Assembly: GCF_014066305.1 (NCBI RefSeq)
Contig: NW_023501102.1
Coordinates: 124,001 to 188,000 of the forward strand
Direction: 5' to 3'
DNA length: 64,000 bases
Source: Letharia columbiana
Taxonomy: Eukaryota > Ascomycota > Lecanoromycetes > Lecanorales > Parmeliaceae
Shown here: in pieces, positions 50,809-62,303 of the stretch
Position numbering within the stretch: the first letter of the stretch is position 1
How the letters are laid out: each line of letters opens with the position of its first letter
The notes under the pieces: generated by a model
Told to the model about the DNA's origin: nothing
Seen by the model: only the letters and a program-made list of their open reading frames with translations
The model's database searches: none
Position numbers and translations under genes: made by a program

Positions 50809-50991
50809 TATTACGAGCGTATTCTATATTCTTAATATATTACTTAGCTCTCTTATCCATTCGGGCCTAGCGTATCTTAGTAGAGGCATTCATCTACTAC
50901 TTAATACCTTTCTTCTATCTATATAATTCGATACCTTAGTTATCTTATTAAATATACCTATATTAATATTATATCTATATCGATTCTAATA
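50809..50991 (+). repeat. 3' LTR (183 bp)
   Basis: Same length as the 5' LTR. Its first bases are TATTACGAGCG, with TG already changed to TA. The target duplication CGAGT follows at 50992-50996. Confidence 0.95.
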
Positions 50992-50996
50992 CGAGT

Positions 50997-51345
50997 AGAT
51001 GTTAGTAGTAGCCCTTACGAAGGCTCTGCGACGGCCTTACGAGAATCAGATACTATTATTAGCAACTCACCGCAAAAAGTCTAATCCCGGGGGTATCTGC
51101 GCTTAATAGCTAGACACCCCTATTTGAACCTAAATAGGGCCTCCGTAGGGCCGTCGCAGGGCCCTATAGGGGCTGTCGCTAATACCTACGAGTACTCGCG
51201 GATGGCCCAAGTCGCGAATTTTCTCCTTTGCGATTTTTATTATAAATAATAAATTATCGAATCATACTCTAAGCAATTAATGCTTATCGAATTATATCTT
51301 AAATTTTAATATAGAAGTATAATTCGATAAGAATTTATAGTTTCG
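50997..51345 (+). mobile_element. Foldback element FB1, right arm with a RIP-poor core
   Basis: Taking out the retrotransposon and one CGAGT joins this to the left arm as one large inverted repeat: CGCGACCTAGGTTATTCGCGAGTA on the left pairs with the complement of TACTCGCGGATGGCCCAAGTCGCG on the right. Within the core, CTCTGCGACGGCCTTACG (51022-51039) pairs with CGTAGGGCCGTCGCAGGG (51148-51165). The loop (about 51045-51140) is unpaired and GC-richer. 50997-51240 keeps many CpA/TpG and CCGGGGG-type sites. No frame is seen. Confidence 0.72.
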
Positions 51346-51589
51346 AAGTATAATTCGATAATTAATCTATAGTAGCTTTTATCTCGAATTAGCTATTTTT
51401 AAAGATACGAAGAGAGATAGAAGTTCTATTAAGAAAAAGGCTACTATATCTTTTATATTAAGTTTATTAATATTATTAAACCTCGCTTTATTATAATAAT
51501 AATAGCGAGATAGATAAGAAGCTACTTCGCTATAGTAACAGACTCTATCGAAGGCTTTATTAAAGGCTTTATCGCAGTAAGATAGAAAA
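51346..51589. other. Unclassified moderately mutated DNA
   Basis: AGCGAGATAG, GAAGGCTTTATTAAAGGCTTTATC and CAGTAAGATAG keep some CpG and CpA. Homology with R4 starts near its right border. No frame recognised. Confidence 0.4.
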
Positions 51590-52560
51590 GATAAAAGAGG
51601 TATTAGTATTATCTCGCTAAATGTTCTATAAAAACTATATATATAAATAAGTTCTAAATAATAATTAACTAGATTCTAAGACTTAATAGTATATAAATAG
51701 TAATTTACTATATAGCTTAACTCTAGAAAAACTCTCTCTATATAAAATAGAAGATCTAAAGTCTAAATATAAGAAAATATTAAAATAAAAAAAAAAAAAA
51801 AATAAGACGTAAATAGATGAGAAAAGTATAAAAATCTCTTCTTATAATAAGAGAAATAAGAATAAAGAGTAAAAAATAGAAGAGATACGATTTATTTAAG
51901 GCTCTTTTAATATAATAATCTCGATTATTCTATTATAAGTATATTATATCTCTTTTTTATTAGCTTTTAATTAAGCTATAGCGATTATTATTATCTTATA
52001 TAACGTTTTATAAAAACTATATATATAAATAAGTTCTAAATAATAATTAATTAAGTTTTAAGATCTAGTAATATATAAATAGCGATTTACTATATAACTT
52101 AATTTTAGAAAAACTTCTAAATAAATAGTTTATATCTAATAGAAATCTATTAACTCTAAATTATATAAGAATATTAAAGATAATATAATATATTAAGAAT
52201 ATAGATAAGATATATTTTAATATATAAGCGATATAAATTAAACTTTTAACGATTAAGTAGTTAAATCTTATTATCGATTAAGCTAATATCTTTCGCGAAG
52301 ATAACGACTTTTTTATAAAAAGAGTATTTTAGATAATACTCTAGATTAAGTATATATAGAGTGCTATATAATATAGCGATAATATATTATCTTATAAAGG
52401 CCTTACTTAAATTAAATAGTAATAATAATCTATTAATAGAAAAGCGAGTAAATAAGTTTTATAGCGAATAAATAGAGTAGATATTATTATTTATAGCGAT
52501 AATAAATAGCGTAATCTCTCTTCTAAAAAAATCTCTCTTTAAGAATAATAGTAATAACTT
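51590..52560 (+). repeat. R4 copy 2, containing an A-B-A repeat
   Basis: Reverse-complement match of about 31210-32200. A ~140-bp segment with CTATAAAAACTATATATATAAATAAGTTCTAAATAATAATTA occurs at about 51625-51760 and again at about 51990-52130, separated by ~230 bp that include a 17-nt A run. The same A-B-A order is found at 31690-32190. This could be a small terminal-repeat retroelement or the leader of a larger element. RIP is weaker than in the other copy. Confidence 0.55.
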
Positions 52561-53217
52561 TATATAGTAGTTATATAGATAAAAGTTTAGCGAGTATAAT
52601 TTATAGAAAGATATTAGATATAACTATAGAGCGCTTCTTTAATAGCGAGATCTATAAAAAAAGCGATTAGTAGATTAATACTTTTTTAATAAGAAAGTTA
52701 TATAAATAAATAATATCTTTAGATATTTTAGAATAAATAATAGTATATATTTTCTTACTAGTATAATATAGAAGTCTTATAATAAAATTATTAACGGTTT
52801 TAATAATAGCGTAATATTTCTATATATTAAGCATCTTTATTTATCTTTATTTATCTTTAAAGATATTTTCGGCTTTTTCTACTTTTTCTAGACTTCTCTA
52901 ACTTTCTTATTAATTAGATATTTTTTATTTATTCTTATAGATCTTATCTATAATAATAATAAGTTAATCTTTAATTTTAGATTAATGAGAATTTTAAATC
53001 TAGATTTTTAAGTTAATATAGCGATAATAGCGATAAGATATAAGATATATATCTATTTTTTTATAATTAATTAGAGTAGATAGATAGAATAGATAAATTA
53101 GATATATAGATCGTTATTACGCGTTTTATTACTAATTTAAAAAAATCTTATAATATAATATTAATAGCGATATAAATAGAAGAAAGGCGATATAATTTAA
53201 AGTAAAAAAGAGATTTA
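52561..53217. other. Unclassified RIP-degraded DNA
   Basis: No frame or terminal repeats recognised; duplicated ATCTTTATTTATCTTTA near 52832-52858. Confidence 0.4.
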
Positions 53218-55085
53218 TTAGTATATATAAAAGAATAAGATAGAGTTAAGCTTAAAAATCTTAAATTTATATATATAATTAATTATAAATTTAGAGTTAT
53301 TACGCTCTTTAATTAGATCGACTAAATTAGCTTATTATTTCTCTTAAGCTCTCTTATTAAAAATTTATATATAGAAGTTTTATACTTTAAAGTACTTAGC
53401 TTACGATATATATAGTTACTTTATAATTTCTTAAATTATAAAGCTCGCTTTACGCTTTCTAACGCTATAAAAATTATAAAATTTAATCTATTATTAATAA
53501 AGCGAAGTAGTATTTAAATATAATTATATAAAACGCGCTTAAAATTAAATAATCCTTCTATCTATTTATATAATTATTATTCTTCTATCTCTTTATTAAT
53601 TCTATTAATTTTATTAATATAAATATAATTATTCTTAATATCCCTCGCGGAAATATTATTAAATACTTTAAATATATATATTTCTTTTATTTATCTCTTA
53701 AAGCCTCTATTAACGCCTTTAAATTATCTCTTAATAAATTTATTATTATTAATAATTAAGGCCGTAAGCGAGCTTAATAGCTATCTATTACTATTTATAA
53801 ATATATTAAAAAATTCTTAAAAAGAGTTTAAATGAATATTTTTTTTTTTATAGATTTCTTTTAAGCTAGTAATAATATTTTTTAATTTAATAATATTATC
53901 TTTTAAAATATATTTTTCTTCTCTATTTATTCTTTATTACTTTATTTTAAAGTCTTTTAATATATATTAAATTTTAAATATCGTTAAAAAAAGCTCTTAA
54001 ATAAGAGAAAGACGCTATCGAAGATTCTCTATTATAAGATTTACTAGTAAATTTCTTTAATAATAACTTTTTTAATAATTTATATTCTTTTAATTTATCT
54101 TTTAAATTTTATTTAAATTCTACTTAATCTTTAATAAAGCTTGTTAATTATATTATATATTATTTATATATTATAAAGTCTATATAATATAATTTAGATT
54201 TTATAAATTAAATTTATAATAGCTATAATATAATATTATAAAAAGATAAGATTATTAAATAATATTATAATAGCGAAAAAATTAAAATTAATATATTTAA
54301 AATAGATATTAATTAAGAAGTAGATAATATAGAGTAAAATTATAAGAATATTAAAATAAGTATAAATAATTTAATTAATTTTAGCGAGTATATTATTAAT
54401 TAAATCCTCTATTTTTTAATATTAAAGATTTTAAATTTTATTAATAATTATAAAGAATTTTATTATTATAGCGTTTAATATAATAATATAATCTTTATAA
54501 TCTTATAGTAGATTATTATTAATTATTTAATTATTTTTTATATATATAAAATCTAGAAAGTAATTATTACTTATATATCTACTCTAATATCTTTAAAAAG
54601 CGAAAAATCGGTTTTTAATTAAATCTATATTATAAATAATATTTAAAATTAATTTATAATATAATATAACTTTCTTCTAATCGCGTTTTTTATATTAACT
54701 ATATTAGATATAACTATTATAATTATATTAATTAGATACTTTATTATAAAATAGCTATAATCTTTAAAAGTATTAATTTCTATATTAATACTTTTAAATT
54801 AATATTTAAAAGATTAAAGATTAATTTAAATATATAGAATTATAAGCTATTTTATAAAAACTTATAATATTATAATCTATATATTTATAATTATTTTATT
54901 TTAAATAAAATCGCTATTATTTAAAAGAATAATATTAATAATTTATTAGATATATTTAAGATTAAGAATATATTAATAGAGACTTAAAGTAATAAGAGAT
55001 TTAGTATTCTATATTAATATTTAATCTATATATCTCTACGCTATTCTTTTATCTTCTTATTTAATAAATAATTATAATATAATAA
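53218..55085 (+). repeat. 1.87-kb long repeat, copy 2
   Basis: Starts TTAGTATATATAAAAGAATAAGATAGAGTTAAGC after an A and is collinear with 26239-28095 throughout. It is less mutated at the 5' end and carries CCCTCGCGGAAATATTATT near 53641, TATTAACGCCTTTAAA near 53710 and AGGCCGTAAGCGAGC near 53759. Similarity stops at about 55085, giving the right limit of the family in both copies. It shares the Rep1/Rep2 5' end, so it may be a third size class, but no CTCG end is seen. Confidence 0.65.
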
Positions 55086-57054
55086 TATACTTTATATAGA
55101 TAATATATTAAATAAAAGTTTTCTTATCTAGTAAAGTAGAAATAACGAAATTATTTTATAAATTAGAGAAATTATCGATTAAGATAACTCTATATAAATA
55201 ATACTTATCTTATATTATAGATTTATATTATTTATTTCTTCTATTCTATTAATTATTAACTTTTTATAAATATATAATATAAAATTATTTTAATAAGTTT
55301 AATCGCTTTCTTTACTATAATAGATTATTATAATATTTTATTTATAATATTTATATAGCTATTAAAAGTAATAAACTCTATTAATTAAAGATAAATTAGA
55401 AAATTATTTAAATTAATATCTATTAAATAGTTTTTAATATTTATATTAATAAAGTTATTATAAATAATTAAACTAATAAATAATATATTATCTTCTCTTT
55501 CTTCTATTAAGAAGATTTATAATTTATAAAATAACTCTATTAAAATATTATTACTCTATTTATTAAGTTTAATTAATTAAATCTCTTTATAACTTTTATT
55601 TATAATTTAAAATAAATCGAGATTATTAAAAATCTTCTACTCGATAAATATACTACTAATTAATTTAATCTAATTATTAAAATATTTAAATTAAAGCTAA
55701 AGGCTTTTATAAATAATATTTTAAAAGAAAAGATATTAGATATACTTCTATTCTTCTTATTCTTTATTATAATATAATAATTCTTTCTTATTTTATCTAA
55801 TAGAGTAATTTTTTAAATAATATATTAATTAGATAATTAATATAAATTATAATTTCTAAAAATATTTTTAATATAGTTTAATTTTCTATACGCTCATAAT
55901 TTCTATTAATTACTTTTATAAATTATTTAAAAAAAATCTTTATTCTTATAAAGACGAAGTATAATTAATTAAAATATCGATTAGCTTTAACTCTAACTAA
56001 CTTTATATATAATAGATTAAGTTTTAATCTATATTTATATTATAGTATTTTAGAAATAAAAATTATTATATATTTATATTTATATTATATTATACTCTAA
56101 AGATTAATTCTTTAATATCGCTAAAATCAATATCGCTATTAATATTAAAATCTTTAATTAAAATCTATTTCTTAATCTCTATATATTATTATTAGATATA
56201 TACTTTATAAAAATTATAGCTAATATACTATTAATAAAATAAATATTATTTTATCTTATTAAAACTTAGATAAAAAGATATATAATAAGTAATTTTTTAA
56301 AAGACTTTAACGACTATATCGTTTTTAAATTAAATTTCGAGTATCTTATATATTATTAATATAAATCTATTAAGATATTAGATAATAAATCTAAATAGAA
56401 TTATTAGATAATATCTTATAATATTTATTTATTATATTAATATTAAAATCTATAAATCTTATATTAATATAAAGATTTATATTAATATTTTTATAAATAT
56501 AGCGATTAAATTAATTTTTAAATAGAATATAAAAATAATATAAATTAGAATAATATAGATCTAGATTAGATAAATAAAATTTAAGAGTATTAAAATATAT
56601 GATAAGTAAGCTCTACAAAAGCCTATTAAAGGATTTTTAGCTTTAAATTATATAATTATAATTCTTTTATTAAATAATTATTTATTTATCTTTTAAATTA
56701 ATATAATATAATATTTAATAATAATAATAATCTAAATTAGATTATTAATATAGTATATAAATATTAGACTAAGCTAATAGCCTTCTTTTAATTAAATAAA
56801 GAACGTTAATAATAAAAATAAGTAAAAGATTTCTTCTATATTAATCTATCGAAGTAATACATCTAAAAAAAATAAGCGAGATATATTTAAATAAAGTTCA
56901 TATTAAAGATATAGAGATATTATTTTAAAAATATATTATATTAATTAAAACGCTAAAAAGCTCTTCTATCTATAATATCTTTTTTTAAATATATTAAGTT
57001 CTATATTTTTCGAAGACTTATATATAATAGATAATAATATTCTTTCTTTCTATT
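55086..57054. other. Unclassified RIP-degraded DNA
   Basis: About 2 kb. No family match, terminal repeat or decodable domain was found. Confidence 0.4.
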
Positions 57055-58055
57055 ATAGTATTTATTACTAGTCGAAAAGATATAATATAATATAGAATAT
57101 TAATCTATTATATTATACTCTAATATAATATAGAATATTAATATTTATATAATCTTATATCTAGTATAATATAGAATCTTAGCGAGATATATTACGATAT
57201 AGTATATCTGTGATATTATATTATAAAATAATATATATATAGAATATTTCGTTAAGATTTCTATATTTAGAAGTATAAGTAGCTATTCTAATTATTATTC
57301 TAGTTAACAGCTAATCGTATCTACTTCTATTCGATATACTATTATAGCTATTACTACTATAGCTATTACTATCTCAGCTATTACTATTATAGCTACTACT
57401 ATTATAGCTATTACTATTATAGCTAGTACTATTATAATTAATACTATTATAGCTATTATATAATAATAGACTATTTAAATAATAAATAGTAATAGTTATA
57501 GTAGTAATAGCTATTAAAATATTAGATATATAATATATAGAACGAACGAATTAATTCTTTAAAACCTCTTCGGAGTTAGATTCTAAATATAGTATAAAAT
57601 TAGATAGCTAAAAAATACGATAATTAAAATACGCGGAGATTATATTTCGATAGTAGCTATAGTAGTAATAGTTATAATAGTAAGTAATAGTTATAGTAGT
57701 AAGTAATAGTTATAATAGTAATAGCTATAGTAGCTATAATAGTACTAGCTATAATAGTGCTAGTTATAATAGTATATCGAATAGAAGTAAATACGATTAG
57801 TTGTTAATTAGAATAATAATTAGAATAGCTACTTTATACTTCTAAATATAGAAATCTTAACGAAATATCTTATATATATATTATTTCATAGTATAATATT
57901 ACAGATATACCATATCGTAAGATATCCCGTTAAGATTCTAAATCTATATTAGAAAAATGAAATAGTATTTAATACGATATAATATCACTTAATATAAAAT
58001 ATTTTATAAAATATATTATATCTTTCCGGCTAGTAATATTTATATAGCGAGAGAC
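57055..58055. mobile_element. Foldback element FB2 (~1 kb) with ~350-bp arms
   Basis: Left arm from TATTTATTACTAGTCGAAAAGATATAATATA (about 57058) and right arm ending, inverted, TATATAAATATTACTAGCCGGAAAGATATAATATA (about 58050). Pairing continues through TAGAATCTTAGCGAGATAT / TAGAATCTTAACGGGATAT, GTATATCTGTGATATTATA and CGATTAGTTGTTAATTAGAATAATAATTAGAATAGCTA. Inner arm parts consist of AGCTATTACTATT-type 13-bp repeats in opposite orientations (57345-57470 and 57650-57780). The unique centre (about 57480-57640) also occurs at 655-800. No frame seen. Target duplication not determined. Confidence 0.75.
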
Positions 58056-58263
58056 TTACTTTATAATAATATTAAATAGAATTAAATATTAAATAAAGTA
58101 GTAATCTAATAAAAAAATATTACTTATAAAATCTCTTTATAATAGTTTATTATAATATAAGCTCGATAATTTTTAAATCTATAAAATAATTATAAAATAA
58201 GATATATAGATAACTTCTTTTTTATTAAATAGAAAAAGTTTAAAGATAATATAAATTGTTTAT

Positions 58264-58411
58264 CGCGTTAATAATCATATTAAAATATTATAATTTTTTT
58301 AATATAATATTTCTTTTTTTATATATTAAATATCTCGCGTTAGATATATTTTTTCTTAATAATTTCTTTTATAAATTAGAATAATTTTAAATTATAGAAT
58401 AAGAAGATTTT
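58264..58411 (+). repeat. First unit of a ~148-bp tandem duplication
   Basis: CGCGTTAATAATCATATTAAAATATTATAATTTTTTTAATATAATATT and CTCGCGTTAGATATATTTTTTCTT recur after the retrotransposon at 61229-61315. In the empty site the second unit would begin at 58412 (CGCGCTAAT). The retrotransposon at 58421-61223 inserted 9 bp into the second unit. Confidence 0.6.
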
Positions 58412-58420
58412 CGCGCTAAT

Positions 58421-58586
58421 TATTAGGACTAGTATAGGTGCGATACTAGTATAAGTAAGATAGAACTAGAATAATAAGACTATCGAACTATATATGTGAG
58501 AAGGAGATATAATATAATAGAGGATATCTTCGTTAAGACTCGCTAGCTATAGAGCTGAGGAATATATTAAGAGTACGCTCGTAATA
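58421..58586 (-). repeat. 3' LTR of the short element (166 bp)
   Basis: Plus-strand view TATTAGGACTAGTATAGG ... GAGTACGCTCGTAATA. It matches 61058-61223, with transition differences only in the parts compared. It retains GGTGCGATAC and TATGTGAGAAGG. Confidence 0.92.
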
Positions 58587-59699
58587 TTATCTCTCTCTCT
58601 TAATAGCTATAACCTCTATAGCTAATAAATCGAAGATATAGATCTATTACTTATCTTATATCTTTAAATATCTATAATTCGTATAGTTCTTAATTAAAGA
58701 GAATTAAGATCTTAGAGATATAGCTATATCTTATCTACGTTTAAGTAAGATTCTTTAAATTCTTCTTCTATCCAGTCTACTTATTATTCGCCTTTAAAAG
58801 AATTAAATAATTTTATCGTATATATATATATTATACTCGCTGAAAATTTATAAAAATAAAGAACTTTTAATATTCGAGATTTTTAATATAATATTTATTT
58901 TTAGCGGCGATAATAGTAGTAATAGTCTTTATATAAATTTCTTTATTAGTCTTATTAATAGCTAGAGATATAGCGAGTATAGAGAGTCTAATTTAAAGAA
59001 AATCGAGGGTTAAATAGATTAGTAATAATTATAGTTATCTTAATAATTTATAATAACTCTCGAGTCGATATTTCGAATTAATATTTCAGCGTAAAGAATT
59101 TTAATAAAATAATACGACGTAATTAATTAAGAGCTCTCGAATCGAATCGAGCCGTAGACGCTAAAACTATAAATTAATATTAAATTATTTCGATATAAGT
59201 TTCTTTATAAGGTGTTATATAACCGATATCTATCGAGGATATTAACGGCGATAATAAGATCTATAGATAACGTATTATAACTTCGAAAGACTTTTATATA
59301 TATAATAATAAGGGGAGCTCGCTTAGTAAGTCTAATATAAGATAGTTATTAAGCAATATAGGCCTAAGAAATCGATTTTACGAATATAAAAAATAAGGTT
59401 ATTATCGAGCTATATGCTAGTCTTAAGTTTATAGAAAGCCCTAATAACTAAGTTCGTATACTTTATTAAAATCTATATCGAGTTCGAAGTATTTATTATA
59501 CTTTTATATATAAGTCCAATTCTCATTCGTAAGGTCATCTGCCTCAGTAAGACTTAAACTCTCTATAGTAAAAGTAGAGCGAGTTATAATCGAGTATCCC
59601 TTCTTTACGTTAGTCTCGATTTTTACTTTTATATATTACTCCGCGAATCTTTTAATCTTCTTCTTAGCGAATCCCTTAGTAGATTATTAATATTAAAGC

Positions 59700-60240
59700 T
59701 ATATTCTTATAATACGTTTCTTTAATTTAAATATAGTCTAATTTCTTATTAATAGATTAATTAAATTATATAAACGAAGTTTCGATTTCTTTCATATATC
59801 GTTTATTAGACTATTATTTCTAAGACTATTATTCTTAAAATTATATTCGATATATTTAATAAGATTATCGTAGAATTTAAGAAATAATTAACTTTCTTAA
59901 CTTATTTTATCGTAAGTATATTAATAGATTATCTTAAGAATAAATAAGAATATCTTATATACGTTATTTAAATAATCTAGAAGATTATCGACTATAGAAT
60001 ATAAGCGATATCGTTATCTAATAGATATATATTAACTAGCTTTCTCTTTAAGTCTTACTATAACGTAGGTAATTTTAAAAGTATTAATAAGAAAATAATT
60101 ACTATTATAGATAAGCTTATCTCGAATTCTTATTTTCTAATTATTAAATAATATTAAATTAGTACTTATAAAGATAGATAGATCTAATAGTCTTAGACTA
60201 AGTAACTATCTAAATAGCTATCTAACTAACTATAATAATA
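59700..60240 (-). pseudogene. gag-like remnant
   Basis: Read on the minus strand, a frame over about 59750-60000 gives NLLDYLNN.YK followed by FLKFYDNLIKYIEYNFKNN, with TAA/TAG stops. The FxxFYxxF..I pattern is that of retrotransposon Gag proteins, as in the complete element near 45665. I cannot place start, end or a zinc knuckle. Further downstream on the same strand (about 59500-59560) TACTGAGGCAGATGACCTTACGAATGAG is an unmutated patch. Confidence 0.5.
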
Positions 60241-61057
60241 TTAGCCGATATCGATCTACTCTAAATACCTCGAAATCTCATAAAGTGAGTAGAGATAGGG
60301 ATGAAGGTGAAATAGAGATCCTAGGCGAGTTTTAGCCCTACGTCTCCTATTATTATTCTAATATCTTCTCTTAATTAGTAAATCGCTAATAAAGATTCTT
60401 AGTAGATATAGAGCGCTATATATATAGTATATAGAGTAATAATAAATTTAAAGATAAGTATCTTCTATATAGATCGTCGTATATAAGATAAGACTAGTTA
60501 TAATATATAGATAATCGACGATATAAAGAAACGTATTTTAATATTAATATAGATGAATTTAAGTAAGAATTTAAGAAACTTATAATATATTAAATATAGA
60601 TAAGAACGCGCGAGTCGAGAAAGGTGGTAGATCTCTGTGTTGAGTATTAAAATTTATTTTTTCGCGGGAGTCTATAATACTCGTTTCTTGATTAATTAAG
60701 TCGTCGTAAAGACTATAAATACTCTAAGTAATATTCTTTCGAATAATAGAAAGTTCGCCGAGGGTCTATTAATTAATAATAAACTTTTTACGGGGAATAA
60801 AGCGGAGAAGGATTTCTTATATTCGATATAGGAGACTCGGTTTTTAATAAATTAAACTATTATTAATAATATAGATTATTTAATATAGACTCTTTTAAAT
60901 AATATAGATATCTAATAATTTAAATATATGATGGGGTTTCTATATAGTAGAAATACCCAGCGTTTTCTTTATTAGGCTCGGTCGCTTACTTCGAGTAGAA
61001 AGTAAAAAACCCGTTAATTCTCTTCGCCGAGGGGTGTATAAAGAAATCTTATTATAA

Positions 61058-61223
61058 TATTAGAACTAGTATAGATACGATACTAGTATAAGTAAGATAG
61101 ATTAAGGATAATAAGACTATCGAACTATATAGATGGGAAGAAGATATAATATAATAGAGAATATCTTCGTTAAGGCCCGCTAGCCATAGGGCTAAGTAAT
61201 ATATTAAGAGTACGCTCGTAATA
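61058..61223 (-). repeat. 5' LTR of the short element (166 bp)
   Basis: Plus-strand view TATTAGAACTAGTATAGATACG ... GAGTACGCTCGTAATA, followed by the target duplication CTAAT. CCCGCTAGCCATAGGGCTAAG here keeps a CpA that the other LTR has lost. Confidence 0.92.
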
Positions 61224-61228
61224 CTAAT

Positions 61229-62303
61229 AGTAATTTTAAAATATTATAACTTTTTTTAATATAATATTCTCTTTTTAGTTATTAAAACTTTTCGCGTTAG
61301 ATATATTTTTTCTTTTTTTACTTATAAATAATTTAATTCTTCTCTTATATTTTACGTATATTTCTTAATTAATATTTATTATTCTTTATTTAGATTATTT
61401 AATAATTTTATTTATATTCTTTAAACTTAGTATTATACTCTTTTTTTATTAAATAATATATAATATAAATAGACTATCGTCGAAGACTTCTATCTTTATT
61501 TAATTTAAATTCGCTTTAAAGAAATACTAGCTCTATAAAGAATATTAATTATATTATCGATTTTAATCTATTTATAATCTAATAAAACTATAAATAATAT
61601 TATATTAATAGTCGAAATCGACTTCTACGCGAAGTATATAGTTATTAAATTAATATCTAAGATTAGATATAGACGAGTTTTAATAATAATTAAATTATTA
61701 TAATTAACGCTATTTAAAATATAATCTCTTATTTTAATAACTTACTCTTTTTTCTTAATAAATATAAAGATATTAATAAAACTATATTTTAGAATATCGT
61801 ATTATAAAGAGTATAAAATAACTCTAAGATAGCTATTATTATAACTTTATTTAATATTATCTTTATTCTTCTTTAAAATAAATTTATTACTTATTCTCGC
61901 TTTAGGATTTCTCTTAATATTATTACTTAATTTAATTATAATATATCGATAGAGTTTAATTTAACTTAATTATTAAAAGCGATTAAGCTTATTTTTTAAG
62001 ATAAGATTTTTATATAAAATTACTACGATATCGAGATCGTTAATTATATACTTTAAAATATTCGAAAGAATCTTACTTCTTTTAATAATATAGTTATATA
62101 CTTTTATAATAACTTTTATTAAATTTTTTTAATTATTAAGGGTATTAAGTTAGATTATATCGCTTAAACTATATTAAAAATCTTTTATCTTTAAAACTAT
62201 ATTTAAATTTTTAGATTAATAAAAAATATAAAGCTCTAAAATCTAAATCTAATTAACTAAGATTGAATTAATATAGAGGAATTCGTTTAAAGATTATTAA
62301 ATA
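61229..62303. other. Unclassified RIP-degraded DNA
   Basis: The first ~90 bp are the second unit of the 148-bp tandem duplication. The remainder shows no frame, terminal repeat or family match. Confidence 0.45.

Larger units (their letters stand above)
44127..50991 (+). mobile_element. Complete Ty3/gypsy chromodomain retrotransposon, RIP-inactivated
   Basis: 6865 bp flanked by the exact 5-bp target duplication CGAGT (44122-44126 and 50992-50996). The 183-bp LTRs run from TG (TA in the 3' copy) to TA, the RIP form of CA. They differ at about 15 positions, all but one transitions, so most divergence is RIP and cannot be read as age. Order inside: leader, gag with a zinc knuckle, protease, RT, RNase H, integrase, chromodomain, polypurine tract. 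RT before integrase makes it Ty3/gypsy. The chromodomain places it with chromodomain-carrying gypsy elements, which in known cases favour heterochromatin. It landed in foldback element FB1. Confidence 0.93.
58421..61223 (-). mobile_element. 2.8-kb gypsy-like LTR element lacking pol
   Basis: Two 166-bp LTRs (58421-58586 and 61058-61223) and an exact 5-bp target duplication CTAAT (58416-58420 and 61224-61228) define it. On the minus strand the 5' LTR is at the right. A polypurine tract (AGAGAGAGAGATAA, complement of 58587-58600) precedes the 3' LTR. Its LTR shares the start and several blocks with the 183-bp LTR family but is a distinct subfamily. About 59130-59300 matches, inverted, the region after the chromodomain of the complete element (about 50280-50470). 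A gag-like remnant is present; no RT, RNase H or integrase motif was found in the 2471-bp interior, so it is a non-autonomous deletion form. Confidence 0.87.
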
